A stretch of 64,000 bases of DNA. Origin: Halomarinibacterium sp041392125. GTDB taxonomy: Bacteria > Bacteroidota > Bacteroidia > Flavobacteriales > Flavobacteriaceae. Numbering within the stretch: position 1 is the stretch's first letter; the number at the start of each line of letters is the position of its first letter. The position numbers and the translations under genes are program-made. The notes beneath the pieces were generated by a model. That model did not search any database and was not told the origin of the DNA. It saw only the letters and a list, made by a program, of their open reading frames with translations. The stretch lies in assembly GCA_041392125.1 (NCBI GenBank), contig JAWKMR010000003.1, positions 310,001-374,000 of the forward strand, written 5' to 3'. Positions 43,572 to 50,839 of this stretch are shown here, one piece after another.

Positions 43572-44567
43572 TTATGAATTATATGCCCATTTTACATAAA
43601 CGGCTCCCCATGTAAATCCTCCGCCAAAAGCTGCAAAGATAAGATTATCTCCTTTTTTTAATCGTTTTTCGTAGTCGTGAAGACAAAGTGGTAATGTGGC
43701 CGAAGTGGTATTGCCATATTTATGAATGTTCAACATCACTTTTTCGTCCGGAAGACCCATTCTATTGGCAGCAGCATCAATAATACGTTTGTTGGCTTGA
43801 TGGGGTACTAACCAATTAATATCATTCCCTTCTAAATTATTTTTTTCCATCACTTTAGCACAAACATCTGCCATATTGGATACAGCAAATTTAAATACTG
43901 TTTTGCCATCCTGAAAAACATAATGTTGCTTGTTTGTAACTGTTTCTATGGAAGCGGGCAATAAAGAACCTCCGGCATCTATTTTTAAGTGCGCCCTTCC
44001 TTCTCCATCAGACCGAAGGTGTTCGTCCAAAAGACCGAAACCTTCTTCATTGGGTTCAAAAAGAACAGCGCCGGCACCATCTCCAAATATGATACAGGTT
44101 GTTCTCTCTTCATAATCTATAATGGAAGACATTTTATCGGCTCCTATCAGTAATACTTTTTTGTATTTGCCGGATTCAATATAACGGGCGGCTGTTGACA
44201 TTCCATATAAAAAACTTGAACACGCCGCAACCAAATCAAATGAAAAAGCGTTTATGGCTCCAATTTTACTGGCTACATAAACGCCTGTTGCCGCGACGGG
44301 CATATCGGGTGTGGCTGTTGCCATAATCACCAAATCAATCTCTTTAGGGTTTGTGTTACTTTTTTTAAGGAGATCTTCCGCTGCTTGTATAGCTAAATAC
44401 GAAGTTCCTTTATCTTTGTCCTTCAGTATTCTACGTTCCTTAATTCCAGTTCTGGAGGTTATCCATTCATCATTGGTATCTACCATAGTTTCCAGAATCT
44501 GGTTGGATAAAACGTAGTCGGGGACGTATCCTCCCACAGCGGTAATAGCTGCCGTGATTTTAGACAT
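43572..44567 (-). CDS. fabH: Beta-ketoacyl-ACP synthase III
   Basis: Initiates fatty-acid synthesis by joining acetyl-CoA (or branched acyl-CoA, common in this group) to malonyl-ACP. 331 residues. Catalytic Cys116 in LVAACSSFLYG, His in WLVPHQANKRII and Asn in HKYGNTTSAT. An internal terminator (44681-44720) separates it from rpmF. Confidence 0.96.
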   Translation of the reverse strand: MSKITAAITAVGGYVPDYVLSNQILETMVDTNDEWITSRTGIKERRILKDKDKGTSYLAIQAAEDLLKKSNTNPKEIDLVIMATATPDMPVAATGVYVASKIGAINAFSFDLVAACSSFLYGMSTAARYIESGKYKKVLLIGADKMSSIIDYEERTTCIIFGDGAGAVLFEPNEEGFGLLDEHLRSDGEGRAHLKIDAGGSLLPASIETVTNKQHYVFQDGKTVFKFAVSNMADVCAKVMEKNNLEGNDINWLVPHQANKRIIDAAANRMGLPDEKVMLNIHKYGNTTSATLPLCLHDYEKRLKKGDNLIFAAFGGGFTWGAVYVKWAYNS

Positions 44568-44680
44568 AAAAAAGGGTGTTAAAATTCACAAAAAAGAGCA
44601 AAAACAATTAAATAAGACTGAAAATTACTAATTTTTAATGAAAAATGACTAAAAAAGTAGTTTTTTAAATACTATAAAAC

Positions 44681-44720
44681 AAAAACTCTCACAGCCTAAA
44701 AAAGGTTGTGAGAGTTTTTT
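44681..44720 (-). terminator. Terminator between rpmF and fabH
   Basis: 17-bp stem with one wobble (44681-44697 and 44703-44719), core ACTCTCACA, and A/T tracts on both sides. On the minus strand it follows the rpmF stop by 15 bases, so transcription from yceD-rpmF would be at least partly halted before fabH. Confidence 0.8.
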
Positions 44721-44735
44721 AATGATTTTGTTTAT

Positions 44736-44933
44736 TTATGCTTCTACCGTTTCTGGTGCATCAATAACTACTTGTCCTTTGTAATATAATTTTCCTTCAT
44801 GCCAATGAGCTCTATGGAACAAGTGTGCTTCTCCGGTTGTAGGATCTGTTGCAATTTGTGGCGCTGTGGCTTTGTAATGTGTTCTTCTTTTATCTCTTCT
44901 TGTTTTGGAGACTTTTCTTTTAGGATGTGCCAT
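44736..44933 (-). CDS. rpmF: 50S ribosomal protein L32
   Basis: 65 residues, beginning MAHPKRKVSKTRRDKRRTHY, the conserved basic N-terminus. The zinc-binding Cys pairs of some L32 proteins are absent, giving the Cys-minus type. It follows yceD by 9 bases, the classic yceD-rpmF pairing. Confidence 0.96.
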   Translation of the reverse strand: MAHPKRKVSKTRRDKRRTHYKATAPQIATDPTTGEAHLFHRAHWHEGKLYYKGQVVIDAPETVEA

Positions 44934-44942
44934 TACGTAATT

Positions 44943-45470
44943 CTATTTATCTGTTAATAATTTTTTTAAATTGTCCCAACGCGGATCATTTCCTGTTTTC
45001 TCTGAAAAATCCTTGTCTTTTGGGCTTAATTCTTCTAGTTTTTTGAGTATGTCTGATTGTAGCGTACCGTCTTTAACTCCGGGATGAATTCTCTTTGATG
45101 GCAATGCCAACACGATTGATTCATAAATATACTGTTGAATATTTACTTGATAACTCCCATGAGGAAGTATTAATAAGTCTTCATTTTCATCATTAAAAGA
45201 GTCTCCAAATTTTACCACAAAGTGATAATCTCCAGTTATTTCTTGATTATAGGGTTCGTTTGTAAGATCACAGTTAACTGTTACAAAACCAGAAAAACCT
45301 AAAGTAAACTCAAGCAAAGTGGTCTTTTTGTCGAGTATCACCTCTAACGCAATACCAGCGTCTTGAAACTCTTCATACTCAAAATGTTCAAAGAACGAAT
45401 TCTTTATTTCAAAAGTAAAGATGTGTTTTCCTAACTTCAACCCTACAAATGGGATTGTAAATTCTTTCAT
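44943..45470 (-). CDS. YceD family protein (DUF177)
   Basis: 175 residues from the ATG at 45468-45470 (MKEFTIPFVGLKLGKH); further upstream in-frame starts (45479, 45527) would add up to 19 residues. DUF177 proteins are encoded next to rpmF in most bacteria and are linked to 23S rRNA/ribosome metabolism. The Cys in VNCDLTNEPY and the acidic NDENEDLLILP segment are typical. Confidence 0.88.
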   Translation of the reverse strand: MKEFTIPFVGLKLGKHIFTFEIKNSFFEHFEYEEFQDAGIALEVILDKKTTLLEFTLGFSGFVTVNCDLTNEPYNQEITGDYHFVVKFGDSFNDENEDLLILPHGSYQVNIQQYIYESIVLALPSKRIHPGVKDGTLQSDILKKLEELSPKDKDFSEKTGNDPRWDNLKKLLTDK

Positions 45471-45559
45471 TTCAATCATTTTCACATCAGTATTTAAACA
45501 AATACCTTTCAAAAAAGGCGGTGGCAAAGATAAAAAATATTTCTATTTGCTCCCTGTTT

Positions 45560-46624
45560 TTAAAAATTCTTTTTTGAATATTCTTTCTTGGGAGAAATCT
45601 TTAATGGATTTTGTGCATATAATCCATATTCTTCTCTGTTTTTATAGATTTGAATAGCTAAAAAAACAGCTTCCTTAAAAGAAGACTCATTCGCTTGGTT
45701 TTTTCCTGCTATTTCATATGCTGTTCCATGGTCCGGGGAAGTTCTTATTTTATTTAGCCCCGCGGTATAGTTAACACCCTGTCCAAAAGACAATGTCTTA
45801 AAAGGAATAAGACCTTGATCGTGGTAGGATGCCACAATGGCATCAAAATTTTTATAGTTTCCCGAGCCAAAAAAACTGTCTGCCGCATAAGGTCCAAACA
45901 CGATTTTTCCGTTGTTTTTTATATTTTCTATGGTAGGCCTTAACACGGTATCGTCTTCATCGCCTATAACACCATTATCGCCTGTATGAGGATTAATACC
46001 TAAAACGGCAATTTTGGGTTTAATAATCCCAAAATCTTCAATCAAGGTTTTGTGAATCGTATTTATCTTCTTTTCAATAAGTTCTCGGGTTATAGTGTTT
46101 GATACATCCTTAACCGCCACGTGATCGGTTAGTAATCCCACTTTTAAATCTTCGGAAATCATAAACATTAAGCTATTTCCACCCAATTCTTTTGCTAAAA
46201 AATCGGTATGTCCCGGAAAATTAAAGGTTTTGGATTGCACATTACTTTTATTGATAGGTGCCGTCACCAACACATCTATTTTATCATTTTTGAGGGCATC
46301 TACTGCCGCTTTCAAAGAAGCAACGGCATATTCCCCGGCTTTTATTTCTTCTTTACCGAAATGTATTTCAACAGGTTCTTTCCAAACATTTAAAACATTT
46401 ATTTTTTTATGCACCACATCGTCTATTTTTTCTATTCCGTGGAAATTAATATCCATATTGTATTCCTTCTTGAAAAAAGACATCAATTTTACTGAAGCAA
46501 AGATAACGGGTGTACAAAACTCAAGCATTCGGCTATCTTCGAAGGTCTTTAACATGATTTCGCTGCCTATACCATTGTAATCTCCTATAGAAATACCTAC
46601 AATTATTTTTTCATTTTTTACCAT
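45560..46624 (-). CDS. pdxA: 4-hydroxythreonine-4-phosphate dehydrogenase
   Basis: Oxidises 4-phosphohydroxythreonine in the DXP-dependent pyridoxal 5'-phosphate pathway. 354 residues from the ATG at 46622-46624; a TTG two codons upstream is less likely. Metal-binding His residues are in FPGHTDFLA, LLTDHVAVKD and ASYHDQGLIPFK; GISIGDYNGIGSEIML is the N-terminal motif. Divergent from ribE with 51 bases between starts. Confidence 0.94.
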   Translation of the reverse strand: MVKNEKIIVGISIGDYNGIGSEIMLKTFEDSRMLEFCTPVIFASVKLMSFFKKEYNMDINFHGIEKIDDVVHKKINVLNVWKEPVEIHFGKEEIKAGEYAVASLKAAVDALKNDKIDVLVTAPINKSNVQSKTFNFPGHTDFLAKELGGNSLMFMISEDLKVGLLTDHVAVKDVSNTITRELIEKKINTIHKTLIEDFGIIKPKIAVLGINPHTGDNGVIGDEDDTVLRPTIENIKNNGKIVFGPYAADSFFGSGNYKNFDAIVASYHDQGLIPFKTLSFGQGVNYTAGLNKIRTSPDHGTAYEIAGKNQANESSFKEAVFLAIQIYKNREEYGLYAQNPLKISPKKEYSKKNF

Positions 46625-46641
46625 AAACAAATACTGCTTGT

Positions 46642-46649
46642 TACTTTTG
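46642..46649 (+). promoter_or_regulatory. -7 promoter box of ribE
   Basis: TACTTTTG matches TAnnTTTG, 26 bases before the ribE ATG and 17 bases before the divergent pdxA start. Confidence 0.5.
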
Positions 46650-46675
46650 TGTTACAAATGTAATTAATTGAAGCT

Positions 46676-47266
46676 ATGTTTACAGGTATTGTTGAAACGA
46701 TTGGACAAATTACTTCACTTAAAAAAGAAAAAACCAATCTTCATCTTAGTATTAAAAGCCATTTCACAAACGAACTTAAAGTAGACCAAAGTGTTGCTCA
46801 CAATGGTGTTTGCTTAACTGTAGTAAACATTGAAAACGACATCTATACCGTAACCGCCATAGAAGAAACGCTTCAAAAAAGTAATCTGAGCCAACTACAT
46901 GAAGGAGCTCTTGTAAATCTTGAAAGAGCAATGAAACTAGGAGATCGATTGGATGGACATATCGTTCAGGGACATGTAGATCAAACTGCGGTTTGTACCC
47001 ATGTTGAAGAAAAAGAAGGAAGTTGGTTATTTACTTTTGAATATCAAAACCATCTAAAGAACCTTACTATTGAAAAAGGATCCATTACAGTTAATGGCGT
47101 AAGTTTAACGGTTGTTAACTCAAAAAATAGTGTTTTTAGTGTTGCCATAATTCCTTATACATATGAAAATACCAACTTCAAAACGCTAAAAAAAGGAGAT
47201 CTTGTAAATCTGGAATTTGATGTAATAGGCAAATACGTATCACGTATTATGGGATCCTATCGATAG
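46676..47266 (+). CDS. ribE: Riboflavin synthase, alpha subunit
   Basis: Dismutates two lumazines into riboflavin. 196 residues with two lumazine-binding repeats: MFTGIVETIGQI...VAHNGVCLTVV and HIVQGHVDQTA...ITVNGVSLTVV. Cys48-type and His residues of the active site are present (NGVCLT, GHIVQGHVD). No riboswitch is seen upstream. It overlaps the convergent small membrane-protein gene by 20 bases. Confidence 0.95.
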   Translation: MFTGIVETIGQITSLKKEKTNLHLSIKSHFTNELKVDQSVAHNGVCLTVVNIENDIYTVTAIEETLQKSNLSQLHEGALVNLERAMKLGDRLDGHIVQGHVDQTAVCTHVEEKEGSWLFTFEYQNHLKNLTIEKGSITVNGVSLTVVNSKNSVFSVAIIPYTYENTNFKTLKKGDLVNLEFDVIGKYVSRIMGSYR

Positions 47267-47474
47267 CCTTTTTCTTTTTTAAAAGAATATATACTCCATA
47301 AAGAATACCAGCTATTAAAAGTATGTAAATGCTACTATCTATGGGTAATTCTGGACCTCGTCCTTGGCTTGGAGGAGGTGGGCCTGAAGAAGCAGTTGTG
47401 GACTGCCCAAGCATAGAAATGCTATTCAAAATGAACAGCAAAAAGGCTACTATAGTTACGATTTGGGGTCGCAT
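47247..47474 (-). CDS. Small membrane protein with signal peptide and Pro/Gly-rich linker
   Basis: 75 residues: a signal-like N-terminus (IVTIVAFLLFILNSISMLG), a Ser/Pro/Gly-rich linker (SSGPPPPSQGRGPELPIDSS), a second span (IYILLIAGILYGVYILL) and a KKKK end. This PxLPIDxG...LLxAGxxYG layout recurs in flavobacteria as short uncharacterised proteins, and resembles miniature PEP-CTERM-like sorting tails. Function unknown. The 3' end overlaps ribE by 20 bases. Confidence 0.75.
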   Translation of the reverse strand: MRPQIVTIVAFLLFILNSISMLGQSTTASSGPPPPSQGRGPELPIDSSIYILLIAGILYGVYILLKKKKAIDRIP

Positions 47475-47614
47475 AATTAGGGGCTAAAGTAATAATTTTT
47501 TTTAAACAACAAACAAAAAAGCTTGTTATCAACCATTTATTAACCAAAATTTAATTATAAAATTGTATTTCCGGTTAAATATTCTTTATTCTTTTGTTCC
47601 TTTTCAACTATAAG

Positions 47615-47688
47615 TGGTCCCACTTGGGCTCGAACCAAGGACCCCCTGATTATGAGTCAGGTGCTCTAACCAGCTGAGCTATGGGACC
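47615..47688 (-). tRNA. tRNA with anticodon CAU (Ile2 or elongator Met)
   Basis: 74 bases with a perfect cloverleaf: acceptor GGTCCCA/TGGGACC, D-arm GCTCAGCTGGTTAGAGC, anticodon stem CCTGA/TCAGG with loop CTCATAA, and T-arm containing GGTTCGAGCCC. The discriminator is A and no CCA is encoded. The D-arm and acceptor exclude initiator tRNA. Acceptor pairs C4-G69 and C5-G68 match the TilS determinants of tRNA-Ile2 in E. coli, whereas many annotators would call it Met; sequence alone does not settle it. Confidence 0.92.
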
Positions 47689-47738
47689 AAAAACAAGCTG
47701 CAAATGTAAAACACTTTATTTATAGTGCAAAACTATTT

Positions 47739-48146
47739 TTACTGAATGTTTCTGTCTTGACAAAGCTCTATTAACACTCCTGCTGCCGATTTGGGATGGA
47801 TAAATACCACCCATTTATTATCGGCTCCCTTTTTGGGTTCTTCATTCAAAATTTCAAATCCTTCTGCTTTTAAGCGCTTTACCTCTTCTTTAATGTTATC
47901 TACGGAAAAAGCCACATGATGGATTCCTTCTCCCTTTTTTTCAATAAATTTCGCGATGGGGCTATCGGAATTGGTTGCCTCTAACAATTCTATTTTGCTT
48001 TCCCCGCAAGCAAAAAACGAAGTACTTACTCCTTCACTTTCAACGGTTTCGGTTTTATAATGCTTCACTCCTAAAAGTGCTGCATAAAGCTTATTTGCTT
48101 GGTCCAAATTTTTTACTGCAATGCCAATGTGTTCAATTTTATTCAT
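47739..48146 (-). CDS. mce: Methylmalonyl-CoA epimerase (VOC family)
   Basis: Interconverts (S)- and (R)-methylmalonyl-CoA in propionate/odd-chain metabolism. 135 residues from the ATG at 48144-48146 (MNKIEHIGIAVKNL); the longer in-frame read-through to 48239 is hydrophobic leader-like noise overlapping rbfA. VOC metal ligands are the His in IEHIGIAV, the Gln/Glu in SKIELLE, and His in GIHHVAFSV, with a last Glu in VLIELCQ. A minus-strand -7 box TATTTTTG lies at 48168-48175. Confidence 0.9.
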   Translation of the reverse strand: MNKIEHIGIAVKNLDQANKLYAALLGVKHYKTETVESEGVSTSFFACGESKIELLEATNSDSPIAKFIEKKGEGIHHVAFSVDNIKEEVKRLKAEGFEILNEEPKKGADNKWVVFIHPKSAAGVLIELCQDRNIQ

Positions 48147-48206
48147 TGTAAATGACTTAAGTTTTTTCAAAAATAATAAAATACAACCCCGTGCTATTAA
48201 ATGTAC

Positions 48207-48214
48207 TATTTTTG
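48207..48214 (+). promoter_or_regulatory. -7 box four bases before the rbfA start
   Basis: TATTTTTG, perfect TAnnTTTG. CAAT alone separates it from the ATG at 48219, predicting a leaderless mRNA. Confidence 0.55.
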
Positions 48215-48218
48215 CAAT

Positions 48219-48614
48219 ATGGAAGAAAGTAATAGACAAAAAAAGATTGGCGGTGTTTTACAAAAGGACCTTGCCCAGGTACTACAGGAACTATTAAGAA
48301 ACAATGGACAGCTTGGGATTATTATCTCGGTATCTAAAGTTGTGGTAACCGTAGATCTTTCTTTAGCAAAAGTATATGTAAGTGTTTTTCCTGCCAATAA
48401 AGGCGAAAGTATTGTCTCTGAGCTTAACTCCATAAAGCCTGTAATAAAACATCAAATCTCTCAACGTACCAAAAATCAATTACGTAAAATGCCTGACCTC
48501 GCTTTTTATAATGATGATTCCTTAGAGTATATTGAGCAAATTGAAAAAGCGGTGAAAGGAGATGAAAACCCTATAAAAGACCCCGAATTGTTGCCCAAAA
48601 GGAAGAAAAGCTAG
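48219..48614 (+). CDS. rbfA: 30S ribosome-binding factor A
   Basis: 131 residues from the ATG at 48219 (MEESNRQKKIGGVLQKDL); an ATG at 48201 would start inside the promoter. A KH-like fold is seen, with VVTVDLSLAKVYVSVFP and RTKNQLRKMPDLAFYNDDSLEY, the family hallmark. It assists 16S rRNA maturation in cold and during 30S assembly. It is followed after 3 bases by an ABC permease gene. Confidence 0.94.
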   Translation: MEESNRQKKIGGVLQKDLAQVLQELLRNNGQLGIIISVSKVVVTVDLSLAKVYVSVFPANKGESIVSELNSIKPVIKHQISQRTKNQLRKMPDLAFYNDDSLEYIEQIEKAVKGDENPIKDPELLPKRKKS

Positions 48615-48617
48615 TTT

Positions 48618-49823
48618 GTGAATTACCCACTCTACATCGCAAAGCGATATTTATTTTCCAAAAGCAGCAAAAATGCCATTACCATTATTTCCCGAATTGC
48701 CGTTATTGCGGTCATCCTAGGCGCTATGTCTTTATTTGTGGTACTATCAGGGTTTTCAGGGTTAAAAGACTTTGCGCTTCAGTTTACCAATGTCTTCGAT
48801 AGTGATTTAAAAATCTCTCCGCTGCAAGGTAAGACACTACAACTTACTGAAGCACAATTTCAAAAGATTCAGCAAATTGAGGGGATAGAAGCAGTATCGA
48901 AAATTATTGAAGAACGAATTTTTATTCGGTATAAAGGCAAAAACCAAATTGCTTACATAAAGGGCGTTGATGAAAATTTTCAGAAAGTTACACAAGTAGA
49001 TAGCCTGCTTTTTGTGGGTGAATGGTTCGTTCCCAATCAAAATGAAGTGGTAATAGGCTTCGGGATATCAGCCAAACTTGCTATTCCTGCACCAGATTAT
49101 GGGAATTTGGTAGAATTATATGTTCCCAAGCCCGGTACCGGACAAATTAATATGCTGGATCCAACTGCTGCATTTAATTCTGAAAAGGTTGTTGCTTCGG
49201 GTATTTATGAAATTAATGACGAATTAAATTCAAAATATTTGTTTTCAGACCTGCAAATGGCTCAAAATCTATTGGGTTTAGACAGTACAAGGGTCTCTTT
49301 TTTAGAGTTCAAATTAACGCCGGAAGTCAATGAAACGGAAGTAGCTTCGGCTCTTAAAGCTATTTTTCCGGAAGAAATTATTGTTAAAAATAGGTTTCAG
49401 CAAAACGACGCGCTCTACAAGATGTTAAATTCTGAAAATCTTTTCACTTACCTTTTTGTAAGTCTTATTGCGGCTATTGCCATCTTTAATCTCGCCGGAA
49501 CTATTATTATGATTATCCTTGAAAAGCGAAGAAACATCAAAACCCTTTTCTTTTTAGGGCTAACCATACAAGAAATTAGAAAGGTCTTTTTTTACAATGG
49601 ACTGCTAATGACCCTGATTGGAGTGTTGGTTGGGTTATTTTTAGGTGCTATGCTTGTTTTGTTGCAATTGCAATTTGGGTTTGTGCCCATTACTCCAACA
49701 CTACCTTATCCTGTAAAATTTAAGCTAATTAACCTTTTTATTGTTTTCGTGACAATTACTTTTTTGGGAGGGATTGCTTCTAAAATAGCATCATTAAGAG
49801 TTACTCAAGGGCTTCTTTCTTAG
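48618..49823 (+). CDS. FtsX-like ABC transporter permease (LolC/E type)
   Basis: 401 residues, starting at the GTG at 48618. One N-terminal span (AVIAVILGAMSLFVVLSGF), a large periplasmic MacB-type domain (about 45-265) and three C-terminal spans (270-300, 320-350, 368-390). This is the LolCE/MacB topology. No ATPase is adjacent, so the partner is elsewhere. Role in lipoprotein release is likely but not proven. Overlaps dusB by 4 bases, convergent. Confidence 0.87.
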   Translation: MNYPLYIAKRYLFSKSSKNAITIISRIAVIAVILGAMSLFVVLSGFSGLKDFALQFTNVFDSDLKISPLQGKTLQLTEAQFQKIQQIEGIEAVSKIIEERIFIRYKGKNQIAYIKGVDENFQKVTQVDSLLFVGEWFVPNQNEVVIGFGISAKLAIPAPDYGNLVELYVPKPGTGQINMLDPTAAFNSEKVVASGIYEINDELNSKYLFSDLQMAQNLLGLDSTRVSFLEFKLTPEVNETEVASALKAIFPEEIIVKNRFQQNDALYKMLNSENLFTYLFVSLIAAIAIFNLAGTIIMIILEKRRNIKTLFFLGLTIQEIRKVFFYNGLLMTLIGVLVGLFLGAMLVLLQLQFGFVPITPTLPYPVKFKLINLFIVFVTITFLGGIASKIASLRVTQGLLS

Positions 49824-50812
49824 ACAAACTGAAAATCTCCAAATTTTTCAAGTACCTCATCAAAAGCTTCAAAAACACTGGCGGCATCGTCACTCGAAAC
49901 CATTTTGGTTCGATATTCCTTAAAATCTGGAATGCCTTTAAAATAATTGGTGTAGTGGCGTCGGGTTTCAAAAACCCCTAACTTTTCACCTTTCCAATCG
50001 ATGGCCATTTCTAAATGTCGTCTAGCGGCATCCACTCGCTCCTGCATTGTTGGTGGAGCCAAATGTTTTCCGGTTTTAAAAAAGTGTTTTACTTCTCTAA
50101 AAAACCAAGGATATCCAATACTCGCCCTCCCTATCATGGCACCATCGAGCCCATAGGTGTCGCGCATTTCCATGGCCTTTTCGGGAGTATCTACATCTCC
50201 GTTTCCAAAAACAGGGATATGCATTCTCGGATTGTTCTTTACTTGAGCGATGGGAGCCCAATCGGCATCGCCTTTATACATTTGAGCGCGGGTTCTTCCA
50301 TGAATTGAAATAGCCTTGCAGCCTACATCTTGTAATCTTTCGGCAACCTCTACAATTTTTATGGAGTCTTGGTCCCAGCCTAATCGTGTTTTTACGGTAA
50401 TGGGAAGTTTGGTGTGCTTGACCATAGCTTCGGTAAGGGAAACCATTAAATCAATATCTTTTAGAATACCTGCCCCGGCACCTTTTGAAACCACTTTCTT
50501 TACCGGACACCCAAAATTAATATCAATAATATCAGGGCCACTGGCTTCTACTATTTCTATGCTTTGCAACATAGAATCCAAAACAGCCCCAAAAATTTGA
50601 ATGCCTACAGGGCGTTCTTTTTCATAAATATCTAACTTCATGACGCTTTTAGCCGCATCGCGAATAAGTCCTTCACAAGAAATAAATTCGGTGAAAACCA
50701 CATCGGCTCCTTGCTCTTTACAAAGGGTGCGAAAAGGAGGATCGCTCACATCTTCCATGGGCGCAAGTAACAACGGAAAATCCCCTACATCTATGGTTCC
50801 AATTTTTGCCAT
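49820..50812 (-). CDS. dusB: tRNA-dihydrouridine synthase B
   Basis: FMN-dependent reduction of uridines in the tRNA D-loop. 330 residues: LAPMEDVSDPPFR at the N-terminus, catalytic Cys in INFGCPVKKVVSKGAGAG, ITVKTRLGWDQDS and SIHGRTRAQMYKGDADW. The 28-base gap to the outer-membrane receptor gene upstream suggests co-transcription. Confidence 0.94.
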   Translation of the reverse strand: MAKIGTIDVGDFPLLLAPMEDVSDPPFRTLCKEQGADVVFTEFISCEGLIRDAAKSVMKLDIYEKERPVGIQIFGAVLDSMLQSIEIVEASGPDIIDINFGCPVKKVVSKGAGAGILKDIDLMVSLTEAMVKHTKLPITVKTRLGWDQDSIKIVEVAERLQDVGCKAISIHGRTRAQMYKGDADWAPIAQVKNNPRMHIPVFGNGDVDTPEKAMEMRDTYGLDGAMIGRASIGYPWFFREVKHFFKTGKHLAPPTMQERVDAARRHLEMAIDWKGEKLGVFETRRHYTNYFKGIPDFKEYRTKMVSSDDAASVFEAFDEVLEKFGDFQFV

Positions 50813-50839
50813 GGCTGCAAAATTAGCAAAATTCTGGTA

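Noticed and set aside
46230..46580. 116-codon plus-strand frame opposite pdxA
   Set aside because: Lies wholly within the complement of pdxA, which has all family motifs; no promoter or conserved features.
46625..46675. FMN riboswitch upstream of ribE
   Set aside because: Only 51 bases lie between pdxA and ribE, too short for the RFN element, and none of its conserved segments is visible.
48147..48239. 31-residue N-terminal extension of methylmalonyl-CoA epimerase
   Set aside because: It overlaps the divergent rbfA start and both -7 boxes. The VOC fold begins at the inner ATG.
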